Positions 1-7,560 of a stretch of DNA of 64,000 nucleotides are shown here, piece after piece (the stretch's first letter is position 1; every line of letters starts with the position of its first letter). A model generated the notes under the pieces. It made no database searches. It saw nothing but the letters and a program-made list of their open reading frames with translations, and had not been told where the DNA came from. The stretch spans positions 1 to 64,000 of the forward strand of contig JBBDQN010000029.1 in assembly GCA_040905905.1 (NCBI GenBank), read 5' to 3'. Source of the DNA: JAICND01 sp040905905. Lineage in GTDB: Bacteria > Actinomycetota > Acidimicrobiia > Spongiisociales > ZC4RG35. Position numbers and translations under genes: made by a program.

Positions 1-132
1 ACTCCGGCGGGCGAGTCGTCAGGCGAGTCAGGGCTATCGGGCGAATCCGTCCCGGCAACTCCGGCGGGCGAGTCGTCAGGCGAGTCAGGGCTATCGGGCG
101 AATCCGTCCCGGTAACTCCGGCGGGCGAGTCG
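1..132. repeat. 57-bp tandem repeat inside a coding region
   Basis: Two full 57-bp units (1-57 and 58-114) differ at one base and are followed by a partial third unit (115-132). The unit is a multiple of three and codes for 19 residues of the Ser-Pro-Asp protein. The array may continue beyond the left edge. Confidence 0.9.
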
Positions 133-347
133 AGGTCGCTCAGCCCACCTCCCGGGTCGACCGTGACCACATCGGGCGAGTCGAACGTGTCAAGCGTCTG
201 GAGATCCTGAAGCGTGATCCCCTCGGCCGGAAGGCTGTCGTCTTCGGAATCGGCCAGGGCGAGCCCCGTGACTCCCAGGGCAGTCAAAGCAGCCGCACCA
301 CCGACAACCCGCCACTTGTTACGGGTCCACATTTCTCTTGTCTGCAT
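1..347 (-). CDS. Secreted Ser-Pro-Asp repeat protein, 3' end cut by window edge
   Basis: The gene reads leftwards and runs off the window, so only the N-terminal 115 residues are visible. The ATG at 347 follows a good ribosome site (AAGGAG). A basic N-terminus (MQTREMWTRNKWR) leads into a hydrophobic stretch ending in ALA, consistent with a signal peptide. About 70 residues later comes a low-complexity region of DSPDSPDSPDD and PAGV units, repeated in 19-residue periods. Such acidic Pro-rich tracts are usually extracellular linkers or wall-spanning stalks. The gene is divergent from the response regulator to its right and shares its control region. The function is unknown; secretion is inferred from the signal only. 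Confidence 0.7.
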   Translation of the reverse strand, partial: MQTREMWTRNKWRVVGGAAALTALGVTGLALADSEDDSLPAEGITLQDLQTLDTFDSPDVVTVDPGGGLSDLDSPAGVTGTDSPDSPDSPDDSPAGVAGTDSPDSPDSPDDSPAG

Positions 348-403
348 GATTTTTCTCCTTGTTTGCAGAACTGAAGACATCATCGTGTTCCCCTGTGAGA
401 TCT

Positions 404-458
404 CCATGAGGGGACCATGAAAAGGCTCTCATAAGAGATCCTCGGCAAACTCTCAGGA
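404..458. promoter_or_regulatory. 11-bp-phased direct repeats, likely OmpR/PhoB-type binding region
   Basis: In the divergent region, CCATGA occurs at 404 and 415, then CTCTCA at 426 and CTCTCAGG at 450. The first three sit exactly 11 bp apart. OmpR/PhoB-family regulators bind head-to-tail half-sites with 11-bp spacing, and such a regulator is encoded next door. The CTCTCAGG word recurs at 2597 and 2619. Binding is inferred. Confidence 0.5.
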
Positions 459-503
459 AGTTCTGGTTGAACCGTGAGGATCACAGGGATAATTAGGTCT
501 CAA

Positions 504-1199
504 ATGACCGATCCGATGCGACTACTCGTGGTCGACGATGAAGACTCTCTTGCCGATCTTGTGGCTAGTGCCCTGCGCTTTTCGGGGTATCAAGTCCGTA
601 CCGAACAGACCGGTTTTGACGCCCTCAGGGCCGTGAAGTCGGAACCACCCGATCTGGTGGTACTCGACGTCAACCTTCCCGACATCGACGGTTTTGAGGT
701 CTGTCGGCGTCTGCGCCGGGACGGCCACCAGATGCCGGTTGTTTTCCTCACCGCCCGCGATGGGCTGGACGACCTCCGCACTGGCTTCCGGCAAGGGGGC
801 GATGACTACATCAGGAAGCCTTTCAGCCTGGAGGAGTTGACGCTCCGGGTCGAGGCTCTGCTTCGCCGGACAGCCGGCGACCAGACGGCGCCCCGCCGTT
901 TCACCGTTGGGGAGATTGTCCTCGACGAGGATGCCCATCAGGTGTTGGTGAATGAGAAAGAGGTTCAACTCTCCCCCACCGAGTTCCGACTACTCAGATA
1001 CCTGATGCTCAATCGGGATCATGTCCTCTCCAAAGATCAGATCCTCGACTACGTGTGGGAGTACGACTTCGGTGGGAACTCGGGGATCGTCGAGACCTAC
1101 ATCGGATATCTACGCCGCAAGCTCGGGGAAGGGGCCGGGGTCAGAGTCCAGACGGTGCGCGGAGTCGGTTACGTCCTCCGTTCACCCACCCGACCGTGA
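504..1199 (+). CDS. OmpR/PhoB-family response regulator
   Basis: This is a 231-residue two-domain regulator. The receiver domain (residues about 5-120) carries the acidic pair D11-D12, the phospho-acceptor D55 in VVLDVNLPDIDG, the Thr of FLTARD and the Lys of RKPF. A winged-helix effector domain (about 135-228) ends in the typical VRTVRGVGYVL. I chose ATG 504 because MTDPMRLLVVDDED matches family N-termini; a GTG at 474 would add ten residues. The histidine kinase gene overlaps its stop by four bases, so the two are translationally coupled. Likely targets are the two flanking secreted-protein genes, which carry similar 11-bp-phased repeats. Confidence 0.93.
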   Translation: MTDPMRLLVVDDEDSLADLVASALRFSGYQVRTEQTGFDALRAVKSEPPDLVVLDVNLPDIDGFEVCRRLRRDGHQMPVVFLTARDGLDDLRTGFRQGGDDYIRKPFSLEELTLRVEALLRRTAGDQTAPRRFTVGEIVLDEDAHQVLVNEKEVQLSPTEFRLLRYLMLNRDHVLSKDQILDYVWEYDFGGNSGIVETYIGYLRRKLGEGAGVRVQTVRGVGYVLRSPTRP

Positions 1200-2584
1200 C
1201 CCTTCGGGCCAAGTTGATCCTGGCCTTCACGGCGCTGGTCCTCGTGGTGGTCGCTCTGTTGGGAGTGGTCGCCGTCCGATCAACCAGGCTGGTTCTGCTC
1301 AACCAGATCGAGGATCGACTCCGCACGGCTTCGGCTGCCGATGTGTTCCCCGCCCTCGGGGGCGATCAGCAACCGGTCGGCCGCACCCTGGCGGTAGTGA
1401 TTCTGGATCAGAACGGTGAGGTCCAACGATCATTCCCGTCCGGTTTTCCGGGGCGGTTCGACCCGCTGCCCGACACCTCCGGCCTCGCTGACGTGCCACT
1501 TCGCCGCGGTCGCCTGTTCACAGTGCCATCGGTAAGCGGCGACGAGCAATATCGGGCGCTCGCCGCCGAAGCACCCGACGGCCGGGTTTTTGTTCTTGCC
1601 CATACGCTTCGGGATGTGTCCGCAGCTGAGGCGGCGCTCACCCGCCGGCTTTTGACTGGCGGTGGCCTGGTTCTGCTGCTGGGGATCGGGGGGGTTTGGT
1701 TGACCGTTCGCCGGGGTCTGCAGCCAGTGGAGAGGATGATCGATACCGCCGCCGCTATCGCCGCGGGCGATCTCACCAAGCGGGTTCCGGAGGCTGACCC
1801 GGACTCCGAGTTGGGGCGGTTGGGAACCTCTCTCAACGAGATGTTGACGAGCGTCGAGGAGGCGTTCACGGCCGAAAACAGGGCCAATGAGCGTCTCAAG
1901 CAGTTCGTGGCAGATGCTTCCCACGAACTCCGCACCCCCCTGGCTGCGATTTCGGGATATGCCGAACTCGAGCGACGAGGCGGCCTGGCAGATCCCAACG
2001 AGAGGGAACGGGTCATGCGTCGGATCGAGGCCGAGACCAAACGCATGGGCCGTCTAGTCGAGGACCTGATGTTGTTGGCCAGGTTCGACCTGGGCGATCA
2101 GGCCGAAGCCGGTGCTTCGCTGAACTATCGGCCGGTCGACCTGGCCGTGATCGCACGCGATGCCATCGCCGACCACGAGGCAATCGACCCGGGTCGTCCG
2201 GTGCGCAGGGTTGGGATGGATCGAGTGATGGTCAAAGGCGATGACGAGCGGCTCACCCAGGTGCTCGCCAACCTCCTGGCAAATCTCCGGATTCATACCC
2301 CACCGGGGACGGCGGCCAGTCTCAGTTTCGCCATTGAGAACGGGTGGGTCGTGGCGAGCATCGCCGATGACGGGCCTGGCTTCCCACCCGAAGCCCTGCC
2401 TTTGGTCTTCGACCGCTTCTATCGAGCCGATCCCTCCCGTAGCCGTCGCAGCGGAGGCTCCGGATTGGGCCTGGCCATCGTCGCCGCCATCATCGAAGGT
2501 CACGGTGGCAGCGTGGCGGCAGCCAACGTCCCAGATGGTGGAGCCATGATCAGCTTCCGGGTTCCGGCGGCTGGGAGTGTCTGA
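1196..2584 (+). CDS. Membrane sensor histidine kinase
   Basis: GTG at 1196 overlaps the regulator stop as GTGA, giving 462 residues. The order is a membrane helix (about 5-28), an extracytoplasmic sensor loop of roughly 110 residues, a second helix (LLLGIGGVWLTV), a HAMP linker, a HisKA domain with the phospho-acceptor His 243 in ASHELRTPLAAI, and a HATPase domain with ADDGPGFPPE and GGSGLGLAIVAA. The N-box reads NLLANLRIHTPPG, with Leu where Ala is usual in NxxxNA; the key Asn residues are kept. It should phosphorylate the preceding regulator. It resembles TcrY/MprB/BaeS-like kinases; the stimulus is unknown. Confidence 0.93.
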   Translation: MTLRAKLILAFTALVLVVVALLGVVAVRSTRLVLLNQIEDRLRTASAADVFPALGGDQQPVGRTLAVVILDQNGEVQRSFPSGFPGRFDPLPDTSGLADVPLRRGRLFTVPSVSGDEQYRALAAEAPDGRVFVLAHTLRDVSAAEAALTRRLLTGGGLVLLLGIGGVWLTVRRGLQPVERMIDTAAAIAAGDLTKRVPEADPDSELGRLGTSLNEMLTSVEEAFTAENRANERLKQFVADASHELRTPLAAISGYAELERRGGLADPNERERVMRRIEAETKRMGRLVEDLMLLARFDLGDQAEAGASLNYRPVDLAVIARDAIADHEAIDPGRPVRRVGMDRVMVKGDDERLTQVLANLLANLRIHTPPGTAASLSFAIENGWVVASIADDGPGFPPEALPLVFDRFYRADPSRSRRSGGSGLGLAIVAAIIEGHGGSVAAANVPDGGAMISFRVPAAGSV

Positions 2585-2585
2585 A

Positions 2586-2628
2586 CTCTCGGTCAACTCT
2601 CAGGTCGTACCAGGACCGCTCTCAGGTC
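2586..2628. promoter_or_regulatory. Three CTCTC(AGGTC) half-sites at 11- and 22-bp spacing
   Basis: CTCTCGGTC begins at 2586, and CTCTCAGGTC begins at 2597 and again at 2619. The spacings of 11 and 22 bp fit direct-repeat sites of OmpR/PhoB-type regulators. They lie about 55-95 bases before the start of the secreted protein at 2681, where an activator would bind. The regulator encoded at 504 is the obvious candidate. Confidence 0.55.
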
Positions 2629-2680
2629 CGTAGCTCATGCTTGGTAGGTGATGGCAGACCAGGAACGAAAGGAGCCCATC

Positions 2681-3274
2681 ATGGAACTCAAGAAGGTGTT
2701 ACCACTGGCCGGAGTCGCAGTTGCTCTCGGGTTGATACTCGGGACGACCGTGTTCGGGCCTCGCTCTGCGACCGCCCAGGAGTCGACCACCGAGACACTC
2801 GCGGACAGTGATGACCGTTCGGACCGCTGGCGGGGGGTGCTTGACCCGCTCGTCGAGGACGGCACCTTGACGGAAGCGCAGGCGGACACGGTGGCCGACT
2901 ACCTTGCCACCAACCTGGGGGGACAACGTGGTCACTTCCTTGGCCGGGGCCCGGGTCTGGCCTCCTTCGAGGCGGCGGCCGACATCATCGGGATCGAGAA
3001 CGCCGATCTCCGAGAGGCGCTGGCTGATGGCGCCACCCTTGCGGAAGTGGCAGAAGACAACGGTGTGGACGTCGAGACTCTGGTCGACGGACTGGTGGCG
3101 GCCCTCAATGAGAAGGTCGACGAGCTGGTGGCCGACGGCCGCATAACCGAGGAACGGGCCGCCGAGATCAAGGAGAACGCTCCCCAGCGGATCGAGAACT
3201 TCGTGAACGCACAGGTTCGAGTCCGCCGCGGCTTCTGGCTGACTCCTCCAGTCAACGAAGATCCCGACGCCTGA
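2681..3274 (+). CDS. Small secreted helical protein, likely target of the two-component system
   Basis: ATG 2681 follows AAAGGAG at good spacing and gives 197 residues. A signal peptide (MELKKVLPLAGVAVALGLIL, cleavage probably after SATAQ) precedes an acidic, mostly helical region with units such as VEDGTLTEAQADTVADYL and VADGRITEERAAEIKE. These resemble the helical repeats of many small secreted proteins of unknown function in Gram-positives. There are no cysteines or known catalytic motifs. It follows the kinase by 96 bases but has its own upstream direct repeats, so it is probably the response gene of the regulator pair. Function unknown. Confidence 0.8.
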   Translation: MELKKVLPLAGVAVALGLILGTTVFGPRSATAQESTTETLADSDDRSDRWRGVLDPLVEDGTLTEAQADTVADYLATNLGGQRGHFLGRGPGLASFEAAADIIGIENADLREALADGATLAEVAEDNGVDVETLVDGLVAALNEKVDELVADGRITEERAAEIKENAPQRIENFVNAQVRVRRGFWLTPPVNEDPDA

Positions 3275-3294
3275 GACGGTCCGACTCAATCACG

Positions 3295-3331
3295 AGCCCA
3301 TCCGCCGCACTTCCTCCCCGGCGGATGGGCT
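3295..3331. terminator. Bidirectional hairpin terminator
   Basis: A perfect 13-bp GC-rich stem (arms 3295-3307 and 3319-3331, loop of 11) lies between two convergent genes. The T-run is short (GTTTT at 3339-3343), so termination strength is uncertain. Confidence 0.65.
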
Positions 3332-3357
3332 TCGATCAGTTTTCAGGCCACCATCGA

Positions 3358-4488
3358 TCAACCCAGAACGGCAGTTGCCAATCTCAAGGCCTCGTCGGTG
3401 GCTGGCAGCTCCACCGTCTCGACTTTGACTGGATGGGCCACCACATAGCTCTCCAGACCATCGGCGGCCGCGTCGATCAGTGGGATCACGACCGCAAGCA
3501 TCTCCCGACGGGCTCGTGGAGCCACCGGCTCCACTACCCGCATGCGCATCGTGACCTTCGAGCCTTCCCCGAAGGGCTCAACCGAGTCAGTCATCATTCC
3601 CACCATGGCTCCAGGCACCTCGAACTGCACCGTCCAGTACTCAGGCGGCCGCCAATCGAGCACCTCCTCAAGCACCATCCCATCTCCGTGGACACAATGG
3701 TTGACCGTCCCCACTCCCCGCCGTGATGTCCCGGCGTGCTCTTCGATCGTCATCGGGTCGGCGGCCCATGCCGGACGGTGCCGAGGCGATGTGATCAGCT
3801 CGAAAACGAGGGCAGGCGGGGCCGGTATCTCCACAGTGCGGGTGTACATCGCGCCCTCTTGGTCGACCTGGACCCGTTGCTGGTCATGGTGGCGTTGCCA
3901 GGCTCGCTGGAGGTCGTGGGCCCAACCACAGACCTCACCAAGGTCGTAAGACTCGCAATACCGTTCCATGTCGAGCAGTTGCGGTTCTAGGCTCGTGGCC
4001 TCGATACAAGAATCAGTGATTAACGCGTATGCCTTTATTCCCAGGGTCTCCTTGACCTGGTTCTTGAGTAGTCGGTGTATGACGATCACGTCGCTCCCCA
4101 GCAACTCCTGACGACCAGCGACTTCATGGCGCAAAATGGTCCCGTGATGAGCGACGATCTTGAGATCGAGAGCTGGCATCAGCCGGCACGCATTGCACTC
4201 ACAGGCTGAGGCGCGGTTGATCGAATCGAGCCGACGCTGAAACGAGAAATAGGTCGACTCGATGACATCCAGAAGAACCGAGCCGTCGACCTCGGATGTG
4301 GGTGAATAGACGAAGACAGCATCGCCCTCGAGACCGGCCAGCCTGAACTGTGGTTGGAGGCTTTTTACGATCGTGCCGACGAGATCGGCCAGGATGTCAT
4401 GGGCATGGTCAAGCTCGACACCGGCTAGATATTTGGTGTACCCGGAGATGTCGGCGATTAGTAGACAGGCGGGTTCGGCGGCGGGCAT
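3358..4488 (-). CDS. DUF2652 cyclase-like protein with C-terminal SRPBCC domain
   Basis: The 376-residue protein has two domains. The N-terminal half resembles DUF2652 and the class III nucleotide cyclase fold: LLIADISGYTKYL and GLEGDAVFVY supply the two Asp positions that bind metal in true cyclases. A CECNAC motif typical of DUF2652 follows, then LLGSDVIVIHRLLKN. The C-terminal half (from about residue 230, MYTRTVEIPAPPALVFELI) is an SRPBCC/START-type hydrophobic ligand pocket. I chose ATG 4488 because homology begins there; a longer start at 4599 would overlap the divergent gene. Cyclase activity is not proven. It diverges from a cyclic-nucleotide-binding protein, a suggestive pairing. Confidence 0.8.
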   Translation of the reverse strand: MPAAEPACLLIADISGYTKYLAGVELDHAHDILADLVGTIVKSLQPQFRLAGLEGDAVFVYSPTSEVDGSVLLDVIESTYFSFQRRLDSINRASACECNACRLMPALDLKIVAHHGTILRHEVAGRQELLGSDVIVIHRLLKNQVKETLGIKAYALITDSCIEATSLEPQLLDMERYCESYDLGEVCGWAHDLQRAWQRHHDQQRVQVDQEGAMYTRTVEIPAPPALVFELITSPRHRPAWAADPMTIEEHAGTSRRGVGTVNHCVHGDGMVLEEVLDWRPPEYWTVQFEVPGAMVGMMTDSVEPFGEGSKVTMRMRVVEPVAPRARREMLAVVIPLIDAAADGLESYVVAHPVKVETVELPATDEALRLATAVLG

Positions 4489-4575
4489 CCGTTGGATCCT
4501 ACGTTTGGCCTTGGCAAACCGAGGTTCCCCGAGGTCTCCACAGACCCATTTTGCACCAGATAACGTGACCACCCC

Positions 4576-4992
4576 ATGAGCAATGCCGGCCCTGACCAAC
4601 TCCGACTAATCCCGCTATTCACCGATCTTCCCAGCGAGACCCTCGCCGCCATCGCGTCACTGGCCACGCCATTTACTGTCCGGGCTGGTCACGTGCTGGT
4701 CGAGCGGGGCCAGGCCGGCTCTGGGATTTTCTTGATCGAGGCCGGCCGCGTCGAGGTCGACCTAGACGGCGGCCGCAAGATCGAGCTGGGACCCGGCGCA
4801 TTCTTCGGCGAACTCTCCCTGCTTACCGATCGCCACCGTACTGCGAGGGTCCACGCGGTCACCGAGGTAGAAGGCTTGGCAATAGGCCGCCGCGATTTCG
4901 AGGAGCTGGTGGAGACCCAACCCCGGTTGGCATCGGCGATGCTGAAGGTTCTGGCAGCCCGCCTGGCCGAGGCCCAGGAGCACGTGGTGTGA
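4576..4992 (+). CDS. Stand-alone cyclic-nucleotide-binding domain protein
   Basis: The 138-residue protein is a single Crp-type cNMP-binding beta-roll followed by a short C-helix. The phosphate-binding cassette is FGELSLLTDRHRTARV, close to the consensus FGExxLLxxxxRxA(T/S). No DNA-binding domain follows, so it probably acts by protein contact. The stop overlaps the haloalkane dehalogenase start (GTGA), implying coupled translation. It is divergent from the cyclase-like gene 87 bases away. Whether it binds cAMP, cGMP or nothing cannot be told from the sequence. Confidence 0.85.
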   Translation: MSNAGPDQLRLIPLFTDLPSETLAAIASLATPFTVRAGHVLVERGQAGSGIFLIEAGRVEVDLDGGRKIELGPGAFFGELSLLTDRHRTARVHAVTEVEGLAIGRRDFEELVETQPRLASAMLKVLAARLAEAQEHVV

Positions 4993-5846
4993 TCGACAAG
5001 AGGTTTGCCTCGGTGTTGGGGCAAAGAATGGCCTACGTCGAGGTTGGTGAGGGGAACCCGATCGTCTTTCTCCACGGCAACCCGACTTCGTCGTTCCTGT
5101 GGAGAAAGGTGATCCCATCACTGAGCAGCCTCGGAAGATGTATTGCTCCGGATCTCATCGGCATGGGCGACTCGGACAAACTGGCCGAAAGTGGTCCCGG
5201 CAGCTACCGCTTCGTCGAACACCGGCGATACCTCGATGCCTTGTTGGAGGCTCTCGAGGTCACCGACTCTGTCACGCTGGTGATCCATGATTGGGGGTCC
5301 GCTCTCGGCTTCGACTGGGCCTATCGCCATCCGGAGGCCGTCAAAGGGATCGCCTATATGGAGGCACTGATAGGTCCGTTGGGATGGGAACAATGGCCCG
5401 AGCAGGCCCGCTCCATCTTCCGTGGCTTTCGCTCGGAGGCCGGTGAGGAACTCGTGCTCCAGAAGAACTACTTTGTCGAGCGAGTGTTGCCGGCATCGGT
5501 GCTGGAGCCGATGACCCCGAAAGTGCTCGCCGAGTACCGGCGGCCTTACCTCGAACCCGGGGAGGCACGACGACCCACGCTCACCTGGCCTCGCGAGATC
5601 CCCTTCGACGGAGAGCCGACCGATGTTCACGAAATCGTGTCCGACTACAACCGCTGGTTGCGTTCGAGCCAGATTCCCAAGCTCTACGTCCATGCCGAGC
5701 CGGGTTTCTTCAGTTCAGGCATTGCCCCAGCGACCGCCGGATGGCCCCACCAGGAGACAGTTAAGGTGCCGGGGCACCATTTTCTGCAGGAAGACTCAGG
5801 TGAGGAGATCGGGGCCGCTACCGCCGCCTGGTATCGGACCATTTAG
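4989..5846 (+). CDS. Haloalkane dehalogenase (HLD-II type, alpha/beta-hydrolase)
   Basis: The 285-residue protein has the full haloalkane dehalogenase set as in DhaA/LinB: N31 in HGNPTSSFLW and W102 (halide binding), nucleophile D101 in VIHDWGSALG, catalytic acid E125 in YMEALIGP, and H264 in GHHFLQED. These enzymes hydrolyse a carbon-halogen bond to alcohol and halide in the cytoplasm. The natural substrate is unknown. Coupling to a cNMP-binding domain protein by a four-base overlap is unusual. Marine and soil actinomycetes often carry such genes. Confidence 0.9.
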   Translation: MIDKRFASVLGQRMAYVEVGEGNPIVFLHGNPTSSFLWRKVIPSLSSLGRCIAPDLIGMGDSDKLAESGPGSYRFVEHRRYLDALLEALEVTDSVTLVIHDWGSALGFDWAYRHPEAVKGIAYMEALIGPLGWEQWPEQARSIFRGFRSEAGEELVLQKNYFVERVLPASVLEPMTPKVLAEYRRPYLEPGEARRPTLTWPREIPFDGEPTDVHEIVSDYNRWLRSSQIPKLYVHAEPGFFSSGIAPATAGWPHQETVKVPGHHFLQEDSGEEIGAATAAWYRTI

Positions 5847-5876
5847 CCGTTTAACTCGCCTTTTGCTGGCTTTTGA

Positions 5877-6272
5877 CTCCATGATTGGCCACGACAGTTT
5901 GGAGTTTGGGGGGCGCTACCTCAGTCGATCGCTTCTTCAAACCACGAACGCGTCGGATCGACAGAGCCTCGTTCAACCGCTCCTGTTGGATCAACTTCGC
6001 CATTCGACTGGTTCGGGATGGAACTCACGGAAGGTGACACGGTCACGATACGAGTTACTTCCTCCAGCACCGACGCCGGCATCGCAGTCGACTATTTCGG
6101 CAACACGGAAGAGGAGTTCGTCGCCTCCGACTCAGATTCAGCAGGCGGAGTCCTCGGTCTTGACGCCGAGGTCAGTTTTAGGGCTCCAGTGACCGGCAAC
6201 TACGTGATCTCTGTGATCGACGAAAGTGGCTCCGGGCCGGGCGGTTACATCATCACCGTGAAAGCAGATTGA
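5877..6272 (+). pseudogene. Remnant of a secreted PPC-domain protein
   Basis: The frame is open from 5877 to the stop at 6272, but there is no start codon before an ATG at 6018. Homology-like sequence starts before that ATG (SPFDWFGMELTEGDTVTIRV). The segment to VSFRAPVTGNYVISVIDESG and GGYIITVKAD reads like the C-terminal part of a bacterial pre-peptidase (PPC) beta-sandwich, normally found at the end of secreted proteins. No signal peptide is present. It therefore looks like the tail of a lost gene; a short protein of 84 residues from 6018 is the alternative. It occupies most of the 436-base gap 5847-6282; I see nothing else there. Confidence 0.5.
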
Positions 6273-6282
6273 TCGGGGTGGG

Positions 6283-7449
6283 TTAACAACCGCCGCGAGC
6301 ACAGATCGAGCTCAAACGGGCTGCAATCTCGGGCGCCAAGGCCCAACTTCTCGCCTGGTCAACAGATAAAACCTGAACGGTTGCACCCATGACCCCGAGG
6401 GTGTCGGCGGTTCGTCCCGCCGAGGCCGACAGCACCGGCAACGACGAACCCGACGCGGAGCGAATCATGTGACCGTTGCGACGGTCGACCCACGTAGGGA
6501 CCGCCACCATCTCGTCGAGCGCCCAGGTTCCATCGCTCTCGACTACCCGAACCATCAGCATCACGCCGTCCTGTGTATTGGCATCGGTCTGGTTGGAGAG
6601 GAAGTTGCCGAGGCCAAATGCGACCGGTTTGCCATTGATCCACAACAGTGGTTGGACAACGTGGGCATGGTGACCAACGATGAGATCGATATCGTCGGAT
6701 GACGCCAGCCTTGCGGCCAATTCTGTCTGAAAGGCAATCGGGTTGGAGTTGTACTCGGCCCCCCAATGCAACGACACGACCACAAACTCGGCTCCAACCC
6801 TTCGCAAACGGGCGGCGTCGATGACAATCCGGTCGGGATCGATCAGGTTCGCCAGCCAGGGTTGCTCGCCCGGCACCGAGAAACCGTTGAAGCCGTAGCT
6901 ATAAGAAGCGTGGCCAACCACCAGGCCATCGACCGCATAGAGAATCCCGTTGACAGTTCCGGGATCCATGGCGGTGCCGGTATGGGCAAGTCCCACGTAG
7001 TCGAGGGCGGCAATCGTGGAGTGGACTCCCTCCACCCCGAAGTCGAGGGAATGGTTGGAAGCGGTCGAGCAGGCATCAAAGCCCGCTGCCGCCAGACCGA
7101 GCGCGACTGCGGCCGGTGCGGCGACAAGTGGAAAGGGCGACGACACCACCCCGGGCACGCCGATCGCCACTTCGAGATGACAGACGGCCCAGTCGACGGC
7201 GGCGATGGCTGGTGCCACCTCAGAAAAGATCGGCGCGAAGTCGTATGTAGTCCCGCTTGCCTGGCCATAACGGGCGGCGCTACCGGTGACCGGCGTATGC
7301 GGGAGGACATCACCGGTGAACAGGAGTGTCGCCTCCGCTGCCAGGGCAGGAACGTCGGAATCAAGCGCCGCCACCGGAATGGTCATGAAAGCGGCCACAA
7401 CGCCAAGACAGGCCATAACCGAACCACTCTCTTGGCGACGGAACCGCAT
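6283..7449 (-). CDS. CapA-family metallophosphatase, secreted
   Basis: The 388-residue protein has a signal-like N-terminus (VMACLGVVAAFMTIPVAALD) followed by a PgsA/CapA-type calcineurin-like domain: LLFTGDVLPH, CSTASNHSLDFG, VVSLHWGAEY, VGHHAHVVQP and FGLGNFLSNQ. In Bacillus, CapA is part of poly-gamma-glutamate synthesis and export, but most bacterial homologues have no assigned substrate and stand alone, as here. ATG 7449 is preferred; a TTG at 7485 would add twelve residues. No pgsB or pgsC neighbours are present, so a capsule role is not supported by context. Confidence 0.85.
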   Translation of the reverse strand: MRFRRQESGSVMACLGVVAAFMTIPVAALDSDVPALAAEATLLFTGDVLPHTPVTGSAARYGQASGTTYDFAPIFSEVAPAIAAVDWAVCHLEVAIGVPGVVSSPFPLVAAPAAVALGLAAAGFDACSTASNHSLDFGVEGVHSTIAALDYVGLAHTGTAMDPGTVNGILYAVDGLVVGHASYSYGFNGFSVPGEQPWLANLIDPDRIVIDAARLRRVGAEFVVVSLHWGAEYNSNPIAFQTELAARLASSDDIDLIVGHHAHVVQPLLWINGKPVAFGLGNFLSNQTDANTQDGVMLMVRVVESDGTWALDEMVAVPTWVDRRNGHMIRSASGSSLPVLSASAGRTADTLGVMGATVQVLSVDQARSWALAPEIAARLSSICARGGC

Positions 7450-7560
7450 GGGGTCAAATTCTGGCCGATAAGAAAGCCTGGCCAAGGGAAAGATGACGAT
7501 ATCAGTGAGACTGCTGTGATCGACCGTCTACTGATGGCCCTCCCGTAACCTCGTTGGGCG

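Noticed and set aside
1..132. Tandem repeat as a CRISPR array
   Set aside because: The units are contiguous with no unique spacers, and they are in frame within a protein gene.
6766..7548. 260-codon open frame opposite the CapA-type gene
   Set aside because: Low-complexity, Arg/His/Gly-rich translation without motifs; the minus-strand frame carries clear CapA motifs.
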